This document shows, piece after piece, positions 57,003 to 64,000 of a stretch of DNA of 64,000 nt. Numbering within the stretch: the stretch's first letter is position 1; every line of letters starts with the position of its first letter. The notes beneath the pieces were generated by a model. It was not told the origin of the DNA. It saw only the letters and a program-made list of their open reading frames with translations, and did not search any database. The DNA comes from JAUWGC01 sp963753055 (GTDB lineage Bacteria; Bacteroidota; Bacteroidia; Bacteroidales; B18-G4): NCBI GenBank assembly GCA_963753055.1, contig CAVWAP010000004.1, positions 992,001 through 1,056,000 on the forward strand, given 5' to 3'. A program made the translations under genes and the position numbers.

Positions 57003-58481
57003 ATGAAAATGCACAAATCAAAACAAATTTTGCTACGAAGTACTATCATATTATTAATGATATGCTCAACAACTTCTATGTCTTTTGCTACTGATGGATA
57101 TTTTAGTAATGGGCTGGGAACCAAGAATAAAGGCTTTGCAGGGGCTGGTATTGCCTATCTTAAAAACCCATTTGCAGGAGCGATCAATCCTGCAGGAATT
57201 TCCTTTTCAGAGAAAAAATGGAGTTTTGAAGTAGCAGTTGGCCTTTTTAATCCTAACAGGAATTATTCCGTTATTGGTGAACCAACTACACCTGATCAAT
57301 GGGGTTATGTGGACGCGGATGGTAATTTTGTGAATGACCCAAGGTTCATGGCCTTTGGTCTGGAGCCCGGCACAGTGGAAAGCGGATCTGACTACTTTGT
57401 GATCCCTTCTGTGGCTTTCAACTATAAAATAGGAGAACGTCATAACCTGGGATTTAACTTTTATGGTAATGGTGGCATGAACACTAATTATGATACCAAG
57501 ACCTACTACAGCGCCATCATAGCTTCATTTGGAGATCCAATGCCTGACGGGAATCCTAACCCGATGACCAATGTTACGGCTCCAACTGGAATTAACATGC
57601 AGCAAATGTTTATCTCGCTGACTTATGCCATTCAATTAGGGAAGCATAGTATTGGCATTTCACCGGTATTTGCATACCAGACTATTGAAGTCAAAGGCCT
57701 GCAGGCCTTCAGAGATATGGGAATGGCTGGAAGTCCTATGCTTACACAACTTGGTTATCCAAACAGGATGGATTATGTCACCAATAATGGAGTTGATAAT
57801 TCTACCGGATTTGGCGTGAAGATTGGATACCAGGGAGAACTATTTTCAGGATTCCGTCTGGGTGCATCCTGGCAGCCAAGGATCAATATGTCACAATTTG
57901 AAAAATACCAGGGCTTATTTGCAGAAGAGGGTGATTTTGACATCCCTTGCAACTGGCAGGCAGGTTTGTCATATACAGTGAATGAAAAGTACACCTTCTT
58001 ATTTGATGTAAGGCAAATCAACTACAGCAAGGTTAAGTCTATCGCTAATCCAATGGACACAAAAACTTTACTCCCAATGGTTCCCTCTGTTCCTATGGAT
58101 CCGGAGAACCTGTTTGTCCCAAATCCTGAATTCGTTCCATTAGGAAGTGAAGATGCGGCAGGATTTGGCTGGAAGGACATGACTATCATTAAATTTGGAT
58201 TTGAAGCGCTGGTTGCGGAAACATGGATGGTCCGTGCAGGTTATTCTTATGGAAAACAGCCAATCCAGGAAGACCAGGTGATGTTTAACATCCTTGCACC
58301 AGCCGTTAATGATAATCATATATCATTTGGATTTACTAAGGTATTTAACCAGCATGAATTGAATTTTGCGGTAACCCACGCACTTGATAATACAGTTACT
58401 GGGCCGAACCCGTTAGATCCGGGTCAGCAGATAGAGCTGAATATGAACCAGTGGGAATTTGAAATCGGTTTTGCATTCTGA
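57003..58481 (+). CDS. FadL/OmpP1/TodX-family outer-membrane channel
   Basis: A 492-residue barrel protein preceded by AAAGGAGAAATC, a good ribosome-binding site. After the signal peptide (ending SFATDGYFSNGLGTKNKGFA) the NKGFAGAGIAYLKNPFAGAINPAG segment is the FadL hatch-type N-terminus. The C-terminus MNQWEFEIGFAF ends in Phe as usual for barrels. FadL relatives let hydrophobic compounds through the outer membrane; in sulfur-oxidizing loci related genes have been proposed to pass polysulfide or elemental sulfur. It follows the DsrE-like gene by 15 bases and ends the transcript at a strong terminator. Confidence 0.87.
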   Translation: MKMHKSKQILLRSTIILLMICSTTSMSFATDGYFSNGLGTKNKGFAGAGIAYLKNPFAGAINPAGISFSEKKWSFEVAVGLFNPNRNYSVIGEPTTPDQWGYVDADGNFVNDPRFMAFGLEPGTVESGSDYFVIPSVAFNYKIGERHNLGFNFYGNGGMNTNYDTKTYYSAIIASFGDPMPDGNPNPMTNVTAPTGINMQQMFISLTYAIQLGKHSIGISPVFAYQTIEVKGLQAFRDMGMAGSPMLTQLGYPNRMDYVTNNGVDNSTGFGVKIGYQGELFSGFRLGASWQPRINMSQFEKYQGLFAEEGDFDIPCNWQAGLSYTVNEKYTFLFDVRQINYSKVKSIANPMDTKTLLPMVPSVPMDPENLFVPNPEFVPLGSEDAAGFGWKDMTIIKFGFEALVAETWMVRAGYSYGKQPIQEDQVMFNILAPAVNDNHISFGFTKVFNQHELNFAVTHALDNTVTGPNPLDPGQQIELNMNQWEFEIGFAF

Positions 58482-58499
58482 TCAAATTACCGCTTTTTA

Positions 58500-58528
58500 G
58501 GGGCCTGATAGCTGCAGGCCCCTTTTTT
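58500..58528 (+). terminator. Rho-independent terminator after the FadL gene
   Basis: GGGGCCTG, loop ATAGCTG, CAGGCCCC, then six T residues. It separates the SQR-FadL operon from the DUF302 gene. Confidence 0.92.
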
Positions 58529-58555
58529 ATTTAACTATCAATAAACATACTGAAC

Positions 58556-59461
58556 ATGAAAAAATTTAAGAGGCTATTACTTGCAGTTGCATTCTTATTG
58601 TGCGTGGTAGCTGTTAGCGCTGGTGATGATGAGGTACAATATGCACCATACTATTCTGTGGCGAAAGTGCAGGGGACGGTTGAAGAGGTCCGTCAGGATG
58701 TTGTCGTAGCCCTCGAACTACAAGGCTTTGAAGTGATAGGGGAGTATCATCCCGGCAATAATGATAACTTGTACACTATATGTTACACCAGGCAGGACCT
58801 GAGTGATATCGCACTGAAATTCGAAGACAGAGGTGCCCTGGCAAGTGTTCTCAAGATTGGATTATTCAAGGAAAACGGGCAGGTTGAGATTAGCATGATT
58901 AATCCTATGTACCTGTTTTATGCCTATCTCCTTGACGGTATGGAGAACTATGAAAAGAGCCTCATAGCTATTTCAGATGACTGCATAGATGCAATGGCAA
59001 CTTTAAGTACTGAGCTGGTTTCATTTGGTGGATTGGAGACCAAAGAAGATCTCCAGAAATATCACTATAAAATAATGATGCCCTATTTTACAGATCCTGA
59101 AGAACTTAAAGAGTTCAACTCATTTGAAGAAGGGCTGACAACCATAAGGAAAAATCTTGAAGCAAAAAAAGGAAATACTGTAAAAATATACGAGCAGGTC
59201 TATGAGGGTGAGAAGGTAGCCGTATTTGGAGTTGGACTCCTTGATGAGGGAAAAGGTGAGGGGCACTTTTTACCAATTATAGGTGAGCGTAATGTTGCGG
59301 CAATGCCATATGAGATCATACTTCAGGGTAATGAAGCGACTATGTTGCACGGAAAATTCCGGATTGCACTTCATTGGCCGGAACTAACCATGGGTACCTT
59401 CATGAAGATCATGGGTACACCTGGAGATATTGAAGATACGATGGAGTTGTTAACTGAATAA
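58556..59461 (+). CDS. DUF302 exported protein
   Basis: A 301-residue protein with a signal peptide (LLLAVAFLLCVVAVSAG). The first half, YSVAKVQGTVEEVRQDVVVALELQGFEVIGEYHP, follows the DUF302 pattern; DUF302 proteins recur in sulfur-oxidation loci. The second half (~215-290, VKIYEQVYEGEKVAVFGVGL) may be a second, diverged domain of the same fold. It is behind a terminator but near the sulfur operon, so it may have a separate promoter that is not obvious here. The function of DUF302 is not established. Confidence 0.72.
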   Translation: MKKFKRLLLAVAFLLCVVAVSAGDDEVQYAPYYSVAKVQGTVEEVRQDVVVALELQGFEVIGEYHPGNNDNLYTICYTRQDLSDIALKFEDRGALASVLKIGLFKENGQVEISMINPMYLFYAYLLDGMENYEKSLIAISDDCIDAMATLSTELVSFGGLETKEDLQKYHYKIMMPYFTDPEELKEFNSFEEGLTTIRKNLEAKKGNTVKIYEQVYEGEKVAVFGVGLLDEGKGEGHFLPIIGERNVAAMPYEIILQGNEATMLHGKFRIALHWPELTMGTFMKIMGTPGDIEDTMELLTE

Positions 59462-59465
59462 GGGC

Positions 59466-59495
59466 AATCCCTCGATTACCGGGGGATTTTTTTTT
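59466..59495 (+). terminator. Rho-independent terminator after the DUF302 gene
   Basis: AATCCCTCG, loop ATTAC, CGGGGGATT and a run of nine T residues, directly before the convergent barrel-protein stop. Confidence 0.88.
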
Positions 59496-59496
59496 A

Positions 59497-59952
59497 TCAT
59501 TTAAAGAAAAACCTTGCCCCGATACCTCCATTAAAATGGAAGTATGTGCCCGGGAACAGGTTCAGAACAGGGACAATCTCTACGAATATATCGACCGGAG
59601 CACCTTCAAACATATAATTCAACCCGACAGGTACACGGGCTCCTATCCAAAAGTCGTTTCCGATACCAATGCTGGCTCCAGGTCCTACATATAAAGGTAA
59701 TTTCCCTTTTATGACCGGAATTACATCAAAATGCCAAACATAATCGGCAGTTACATTGAAAAAACCAGCCTTGTAAAATGACCATGATACTGATGCATCC
59801 ACGGCATTGACATCATTTATCCAGCCTTTTATGCTGATGCCCGTCGGATCACCAATTACCATACCGATTCCAAAGCCGGAATCCTGGGCATTAACCTGGG
59901 ATGATATGAGAAAAAGGGCCATTATGAGCCCCAAAAAATACTTTTTCATCAA
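59497..59952 (-). CDS. Small outer-membrane beta-barrel protein, function unknown
   Basis: A 151-residue protein with signal peptide (KYFLGLIMALFLISSQVNA). Alternating hydrophobic strands (FGIGMVIGDPTGISIKGW, DASVSWSFYKAGFFNVTADY, GGIGARFFFK) suggest an eight-strand barrel or surface barrel fragment. The C-terminal Phe-rich strand fits outer-membrane insertion. Upstream are a perfect inverted repeat (59970-59979/59997-60006) and a terminator reading into it. This suggests attenuation or a separate small RNA. No family assignment beyond 'outer membrane beta-barrel' is possible. Confidence 0.65.
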   Translation of the reverse strand: MMKKYFLGLIMALFLISSQVNAQDSGFGIGMVIGDPTGISIKGWINDVNAVDASVSWSFYKAGFFNVTADYVWHFDVIPVIKGKLPLYVGPGASIGIGNDFWIGARVPVGLNYMFEGAPVDIFVEIVPVLNLFPGTYFHFNGGIGARFFFK

Positions 59953-59969
59953 CTACACTAATTTGAACC

Positions 59970-60006
59970 ACTATACTAACTTAATATATAGCCAATTTAG
60001 TATAGT
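59970..60006. promoter_or_regulatory. Inverted repeat upstream of the barrel-protein gene
   Basis: ACTATACTAA (59970-59979) and TTAGTATAGT (59997-60006), perfect over ten bases with a 17-base loop. It directly abuts the U-tract of a minus-strand terminator, so it could be an operator or a competing RNA hairpin. Confidence 0.6.
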
Positions 60007-60127
60007 AAAAAAAACCTCCCGTCAGACGGGAGGCTTCCATAAAAAAATATCTAGCACAGCTTTCCTATCTCACATTATAGGGGATAGAAAAACTCCACCA
60101 GAAAATATTTGAATTTAACGTATGCAT
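60000..60127 (-). ncRNA. Possible small RNA or attenuated leader
   Basis: A minus-strand promoter (TTG at 60161-60163, 19 bases, TATTTTTG at 60134-60141) predicts transcription from about 60127. A strong terminator on the same strand (ACCTCCCGT-type stem with U8) ends about 125 bases later, with no open frame of note between. The transcript has a CTATC/GATAG hairpin candidate. Read-through would reach the barrel-protein gene. No known RNA family is recognised. Confidence 0.4.
60007..60033 (-). terminator. Minus-strand Rho-independent terminator in a spacer
   Basis: On the minus strand CCTCCCGT, loop CTG, ACGGGAGG, then eight T residues. It precedes the barrel-protein gene rather than following one, which is why a small RNA or attenuator is suspected. 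Confidence 0.85.
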
Positions 60128-60133
60128 CATTTA

Positions 60134-60163
60134 CAAAAATAGGGCATTGATCCTCAGAAACAA
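60134..60163 (-). promoter_or_regulatory. Minus-strand promoter of the possible small RNA
   Basis: TTG-N19-TATTTTTG, a full consensus match. It reads toward the barrel-protein gene across the spacer terminator. Confidence 0.55.
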
Positions 60164-60269
60164 GAAGAGGCAGCGAAAATAGGTAATTTTACCTACTTAT
60201 AGTTTTTTTGAAGAAATATTTCTATTTTGCGGTCACTGATAAAATGATTATTCACTAAAAAGCAAAAAA

Positions 60270-61295
60270 ATGCGAAAATTTACCCTTAAAATTACTATGG
60301 TTTTCATCACTATGATGATTACCTTAGGTGCTTATTCTCAGCACCTGATGTGTGTTGACAGAGATGGAAGTGCATACTCTACCAGTTTTTCAGATGTATG
60401 GCCCAAGTTCCAGGGGGCACTGGATGCTAATCATTATACCTATACTTATTTTGAAGTTTTAGAACCGGAGCTGAGCGGACCTGATGCTGCTGCTATGGCA
60501 GAGCACGACGCTGTTATCTTTTTTACAGGAGAGACCTGGACGGAAGGTCAAACCATGTCGGCTGATGATGAGTTTAATTTATTGCTCTACCTAACTGTTT
60601 CCGGTGGGAAACTATTTCTTTCTGCACAGGATTATTTATGGGATAGATATCCAAATGCTGGAGTTCTGGGAGAGACTGAATTTCCAAACAGTGCTCTTGG
60701 CCTGGAAGAAGTCAGCCAGGACGTTTGGAGCTTTGCAACACCTGATACCATGGGGGTATACGGGATAGCAGGATCTCTTGCAGAAGGTATGGTCTTTGGA
60801 GTACAGGATGTCTATTCGACCGAAAAAGAAGGTTTGTTTATAGACCAATTGCTTGCTCATAGGGGAACAGATCTGTTTAATATGAATTTACCGGGTGCTG
60901 ACAGCTCTGCAGCTTTCCAGTATGAAGGGGATAATTACAAGTCTGTATTCTCAACGCTTTCATTTGGCGCTATCATCGATACAAACGTCAGAACTGAGCT
61001 TATGAGCAAGATTGTTGCCTGGCTTCTCGGTACAACCGGAACAGTCGAGATCACAAGTAAGGAGAAGCTCGATATCCTTCTTTATCCAAATCCAGCCCGT
61101 GATAATTTAAAAATTGGTATGCTGGAAGAGATGAATGATATCAAAATATTTAATAATACAGGTCAGTTGGTTTATCATAAGCAGGCAGACAATAACAGTG
61201 TTACTGTCAATGTCAGTTCGTTCAGGCCAGGTATGTATATGGTACAGGCAAGGACAGAAAATGGTATCATAACTGAGAGATTCCTGAAGGAATAA
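60270..61295 (+). CDS. Secreted protein with T9SS sorting domain, GATase-like N-terminus
   Basis: A 341-residue protein with signal peptide (ITMVFITMMITLGAYSQ). The first ~230 residues contain LMCVDRDGSAYSTSFSDV, HDAVIFFTGETWTEGQ and LLLYLTVSGGKLFLSAQDYL, recalling class I glutamine-amidotransferase-like (Flavodoxin-fold) domains in extracellular Bacteroidota proteins, without an active-site Cys. The last ~80 residues (LDILLYPNPARDNLKI ... GMYMVQARTENGIITERFL) form a T9SS type A sorting domain. It is exported to the surface; function unknown. It is a monocistronic gene ended by a terminator. Confidence 0.72.
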   Translation: MRKFTLKITMVFITMMITLGAYSQHLMCVDRDGSAYSTSFSDVWPKFQGALDANHYTYTYFEVLEPELSGPDAAAMAEHDAVIFFTGETWTEGQTMSADDEFNLLLYLTVSGGKLFLSAQDYLWDRYPNAGVLGETEFPNSALGLEEVSQDVWSFATPDTMGVYGIAGSLAEGMVFGVQDVYSTEKEGLFIDQLLAHRGTDLFNMNLPGADSSAAFQYEGDNYKSVFSTLSFGAIIDTNVRTELMSKIVAWLLGTTGTVEITSKEKLDILLYPNPARDNLKIGMLEEMNDIKIFNNTGQLVYHKQADNNSVTVNVSSFRPGMYMVQARTENGIITERFLKE

Positions 61296-61315
61296 CAGGT
61301 GCTGTTTGCACGTTG

Positions 61316-61343
61316 AAAGGAGCTGATTCCAGCTCCTTTTTTT
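61316..61343 (+). terminator. Rho-independent terminator
   Basis: GGAGCT, loop GATTCC, AGCTCC and seven T residues, 21 bases after the T9SS protein stop. Confidence 0.9.
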
Positions 61344-61439
61344 GTTGGGACAGTGTTATAGTATCTTGCCTTATAAACAATAAATATATAAATTTCCCTT
61401 TTTAGAACAATTCATAAATCATTAAAATATAATAAATTA

Positions 61440-61470
61440 TTGACTTATTAAAAAATATTGTATATATTTG
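61440..61470 (+). promoter_or_regulatory. Promoter of the second tyrosine recombinase
   Basis: TTG (61440-61442), exactly 20 bases, TATATTTG (61463-61470), 26 bases before the start codon. The surrounding 100 bases are unusually AT-rich. Confidence 0.65.
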
Positions 61471-61495
61471 TGTATTCAAATGTGTATACTAATAT

Positions 61496-62734
61496 ATGGC
61501 TACTGTTAATATTATCCTTTTAAAGATTAAGCGGCTAAAGGACGGAAGGCACCCTGTCGTTTTGCGATTTACACAACGCAGGAGACGGCATTACATCACG
61601 ACTGGTTATGCTTGTTTTGCGCATGACTGGAATCAGCAAACAAATCTATTTCAAACAACGGTTGAGAACCACGATATGAAAAATCTTGTGGTTCGGGGTT
61701 GGTTGGAACAAGCAAAAAAAATAATAAATGAATATGGATACAGAAGTGAAGAATTGAATTTTGATATATTCAGGCAGGAATTTCGTAAGGCTATTTTTAA
61801 GCGAGCAACAATTTCTAATTATTTTCATGAAGCGATAAGCCAGTATAGAGAGAATGGCCAATTAAGCAATGCCGGGATCTATAAAAACACTCATCAATTC
61901 CTTATGAGGTTTACCCGTGGCCATGATCTGTTGTTTTATGACCTCAATAAGACATTTCTAAATGATTTTAACTCTTTCTTATTAGAGCAGGTAAACAGAA
62001 AAGGGGAAAAAATCAGTGGATTCACCATCCAGGCTTATTTCAGGACAATCAGGGCGCTTTTCAATAAGGCTATTGACGAGGGTTTGGTTGCGCAGGATGC
62101 ATATCCATTTGCGAATAAGTTGAACCCGGGAGGTTTTGAGATAATTAAACCGACCATAAGAATTAAAAAGAAGGCACTTAGCAAGGAGCAGGTGGCTCAG
62201 ATCATCGAGTTCAACGCCATACCAGGCACCTCCTTCTTCCATACAAAGAGTTATTTTGTTTTTTCATACCTGGCCGGGGGCATGGACTTCCAGGACCTTG
62301 CTTTATTTACATGGCGTAATGTACATGGAGAACGGTTTGAGTATACAAGAGCCAGGACCGGGAAGACTTATTCTATCAGGATCAACAAAGAGATGAAGAG
62401 AATTATGGACTACTACTGGAACCACAAGGCGAAATATGTTTTTCCAATATTGGCTGATGATATGTATGACACCGCACGGCAGGTCACCAGAATCCGTTCA
62501 GCCAGGAAGCAGTTTAATGAAAATATTACTGAAATAGCACGTTCTCTTGGAATCAATATGCAAATAACATCAGGTATGATTCGTCATACTTTTGCAAGTG
62601 TGTTATACCGGGAAGGCGCTCCATTGCCTGAGATCAGTATGGCGCTGAAGCACAATAATGTACTGGAAACCAGGGCTTACCTGCAGGACATCGAGCTGCA
62701 GGTGAGGGATAGGTTGCAGGATATGCTTTTGTGA
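61496..62734 (+). CDS. Tyrosine recombinase with altered catalytic Arg I
   Basis: A 412-residue recombinase. An arm-binding domain (~1-60, with WNQQTNLF), a SAM-like core-binding domain (~105-205) and a catalytic domain are all present. K290 in ARTGKTYS, R363 in MIRHTFAS, H386 in LKHNNV and nucleophile Y395 in TRAYLQ fit the active site. At Arg I, where relatives have GLRF or RGM, this protein has AGGMDFQDL (260-268), with Asp264 and no Arg; the His of HxxR is Gly360. Some Bacteroidota integrases share this form, so activity is not excluded. No tRNA or cargo genes adjoin it, so it may be a solitary site-specific invertase. Confidence 0.82.
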   Translation: MATVNIILLKIKRLKDGRHPVVLRFTQRRRRHYITTGYACFAHDWNQQTNLFQTTVENHDMKNLVVRGWLEQAKKIINEYGYRSEELNFDIFRQEFRKAIFKRATISNYFHEAISQYRENGQLSNAGIYKNTHQFLMRFTRGHDLLFYDLNKTFLNDFNSFLLEQVNRKGEKISGFTIQAYFRTIRALFNKAIDEGLVAQDAYPFANKLNPGGFEIIKPTIRIKKKALSKEQVAQIIEFNAIPGTSFFHTKSYFVFSYLAGGMDFQDLALFTWRNVHGERFEYTRARTGKTYSIRINKEMKRIMDYYWNHKAKYVFPILADDMYDTARQVTRIRSARKQFNENITEIARSLGINMQITSGMIRHTFASVLYREGAPLPEISMALKHNNVLETRAYLQDIELQVRDRLQDMLL

Positions 62735-62735
62735 T

Positions 62736-62891
62736 GCAGGCTTCAAGCTTCAGGCTTCAAGCTTCAGGCTTCAAGCTTCAAGCTTCAAGCTTCAAGCTTC
62801 AAGTAACTTGTAACCTGAAGCCTGTAACCTGTAACTTGCAACTTGCAACTTGCATCTTGAAACTTGCAACTTGCATCTTGCATCTTGCAAC
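62736..62891. repeat. Compound heptanucleotide array (CTTCAAG / CTTGCAA / CTGTAAC)
   Basis: More than twenty 7-base units start one base after the recombinase stop. They are first alternating CAGGCTT and CAAGCTT, then CAAGCTT alone, then a switch to the reverse-complement-like set ACTTGTA, CTGTAAC, ACTTGCA and ATCTTGC. The open frame through it (QASSFKL repeats) is a by-product. Confidence 0.9.
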
Positions 62892-62914
62892 TAATATTTC
62901 ATTATCATTGCATT

Positions 62915-63604
62915 ATGATCAGGTTTAGGTTGTGGATTATTATTTTATTGTTCGGGCAAATGAGTATTGCCCAGATAATTGACACAAATAGAATTAAAGT
63001 TAAGATACAGGCAGAAATGAATTTTCTTGAATACCTGCCACGCGGGTACATGCATGAAGGAAACTGGCCGTTGATACTGTTCCTGCACGGTTCAGGAGAA
63101 AGAGGAGATGATCTCAGCCTCGTTAAAAAGCATGGCCCTTTAAAAGTTGCCCAGGAGATGCTCCTGCCTTTTGTGATCATCGCTCCACAATGCCCTGATG
63201 GGCAAAGCTGGTCTGCAGAATTGCTCAATGCCTTTCTTCTTACCATATTAAATGGGTATTCAATAGACCCGGGACGGGTTTATGTTACAGGCCTTAGCAT
63301 GGGCGGAACCGGCACATGGGAGGTGGCGAAAAGAAACCCGAAAATAATCACAGCGATAGCGCCAATATGCGGGAGAGGCTCTGTCATGAATATATGCAAG
63401 CTCAAAGATATGCCTGTCTGGGCTTTTCATGGCGCTAAAGATGAAATTATACCATTACACTATTCTACCAATACAGTAAACGAATTGAAAAAGTGTGGTG
63501 GTAACGCACGCCTCACCATCTACCCTGATGCCACCCACGATTGCTGGACAGAAACCTACGAGGACTACAAACTCTACGAATGGTTCCTTGAACAGAAAAA
63601 ATAA
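62915..63604 (+). CDS. Exported alpha/beta-hydrolase (carboxylesterase/PHB-depolymerase-like)
   Basis: A 229-residue protein from the ATG at 62915, giving signal peptide MIRFRLWIIILLFGQMSIAQ; a longer frame would start in the repeat array. LILFLHGSGERGDD is the oxyanion loop, GLSMGGTGTWE the nucleophile elbow (Ser), GAKDEIIP the Asp and PDATHDCW the His. The order fits the esterase_phb/prolyl-oligopeptidase-like group that releases acyl or phenolic esters from polysaccharides. Periplasmic or surface location is likely. The substrate is not defined by the neighbourhood. Confidence 0.8.
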   Translation: MIRFRLWIIILLFGQMSIAQIIDTNRIKVKIQAEMNFLEYLPRGYMHEGNWPLILFLHGSGERGDDLSLVKKHGPLKVAQEMLLPFVIIAPQCPDGQSWSAELLNAFLLTILNGYSIDPGRVYVTGLSMGGTGTWEVAKRNPKIITAIAPICGRGSVMNICKLKDMPVWAFHGAKDEIIPLHYSTNTVNELKKCGGNARLTIYPDATHDCWTETYEDYKLYEWFLEQKK

Positions 63605-63655
63605 CTCCCCTACACTCTTCACTCTTTAATGAGTTGTAAACTTTTTATTAATTAA

Positions 63656-63687
63656 TTGTTAACTCATCATTAATTTCATTATATTTG
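63656..63687 (+). promoter_or_regulatory. Promoter of the partial SusC-like gene
   Basis: TTG (63656-63658), 21 bases, TATATTTG (63680-63687), a near-consensus Bacteroidetes promoter with a leader of about 95 bases before the ATG at 63791. Confidence 0.55.
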
Positions 63688-63790
63688 TAATAACCATATA
63701 TCTAGCCGCGGATAATGTATTACGAGGACGGCCTTACTTTTGTGATCTACCTGATTTAGCTCATAAACATATATATAATAAAAGTCCGAT

Positions 63791-64000
63791 ATGAAAAGTC
63801 TATACAAAGGAGCAGGTATCCTTTTATTGATCTTTACAATCACTCTTGCCGCCAACTCTCAAACCATAACTGGGAAAATTACTGATCAGGATGGAAATGA
63901 AATTCCAGGCGTATCTGTCTACCTCAAAGGCACAACGATTGGAACAATTTCTGATGTATTTGGTGACTATACCTTAATCATCAGAGCTGAAGATGCCATT
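63791..64000 (+). CDS. SusC/RagA-like TonB-dependent receptor, N-terminal part, runs off the window
   Basis: Seventy codons are visible. The signal peptide is MKSLYKGAGILLLIFTITLA, followed by SQTITGKITDQDGNEIPGVS and GTTIGTISDVFGDYTL, the carboxypeptidase-regulatory-like domain that begins SusC proteins (compare DITVTGRISDADEGEYLPGV in the starch SusC). The plug and barrel are outside the window, so another polysaccharide or peptide uptake locus probably begins here. Confidence 0.8.
   Translation, partial: MKSLYKGAGILLLIFTITLAANSQTITGKITDQDGNEIPGVSVYLKGTTIGTISDVFGDYTLIIRAEDAI

Noticed and set aside
9201..59461. Functional link between sulfide oxidation and sulfotransferases through PAPS
   Set aside because: No sulfite oxidase, ATP sulfurylase or APS kinase gene lies in the window, so a direct link is unsupported.
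1..62734. A single integrated element spanning the two recombinase genes
   Set aside because: No direct repeat of the tRNA 3' end was found near 61-63 kb, and the content between is ordinary chromosomal metabolism.
62731..62928. Open frame of 65 codons with QASSFKL and LATCIL repeats
   Set aside because: It is a direct by-product of the heptanucleotide array (21 bases = 7 codons) and has no start context or conserved features.

Overview
The window looks like a chromosomal segment of a Bacteroidota bacterium, most likely a Bacteroidales-like lineage. Evidence: SusC/SusD pairs, proteins ending in type IX secretion (T9SS) sorting domains, TonB-dependent receptors with carboxypeptidase-regulatory N-termini, and promoter elements of the Bacteroidetes form TTG-N19/20-TAnnTTTG. 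No phage structural genes, plasmid genes, rRNA or CRISPR array are visible.

Layout. 1-1500: the N-terminus of a tyrosine recombinase leaving the window beside tRNA-Arg(UCU), then two small Cys-paired lipoproteins. 1.5-9.2 kb: a LIV-type ABC importer (two permeases, two ATPases), a small IS1-InsA-like DNA-binding protein, a lipoprotein substrate-binding protein and a TonB-dependent receptor, which together could move one solute across both membranes. 9.2-25.6 kb: a surface-glycan region. A tightly coupled nine-gene minus-strand operon holds a Wzm/Wzt-type exporter, four sulfotransferases, a sulfotransferase-glycosyltransferase fusion, an adenylation-carrier protein and an acyltransferase. A lone sulfotransferase, a TMTC-like membrane/TPR protein, a GT2-DUF2304 pair and two GT4 enzymes flank it. 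25.7-28.1 kb: a BlaI-type repressor and M56 metalloprotease sensor behind three copies of one operator.

28.2-53.0 kb is a starch/maltodextrin utilization locus: sugar MFS transporter, fused beta-phosphoglucomutase/GH65 phosphorylase, trehalose-synthase-like GH13, neopullulanase, lipoprotein amylase, pullulanase, two secreted putative starch-binding proteins, a small lipoprotein, SusD, SusC and a T9SS-exported amylase. Outer enzymes would cut starch, SusC/D import oligosaccharides, periplasmic GH13s trim them, and the MFS carrier and GH65/HAD fusion feed glucose 6-phosphate to the cell. 53.1-59.5 kb is a sulfur locus: Cys-rich Crp/Fnr regulator with a 55-residue membrane protein, then sulfide:quinone reductase, DUF1641, TusE/DsrC-like carrier, DsrE2-like protein, FadL porin and DUF302 protein. 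Two TGAT-N4-ATCA sites lie between the divergent arms. 59.5-64 kb: small barrel protein, a possible small RNA or leader, T9SS protein, a second tyrosine recombinase, an esterase and the start of another SusC-like receptor.

The spacers carry an unusual load of tandem repeats with a 7-base period but different sequences (GAGAAGA, GTTGACA, AGTGGTT, ATGTTCC, CTTCAAG, ATCCTGT), mostly at gene 3' ends. They also hold several families of short palindromes: inverted clusters of 17-base hairpins bracket a P-loop kinase gene, and a palindromic insert lies in frame inside an amylase gene. The sulfur relay, the sulfated-glycan operon and the repeat/palindrome system are the best candidates for undescribed biology.
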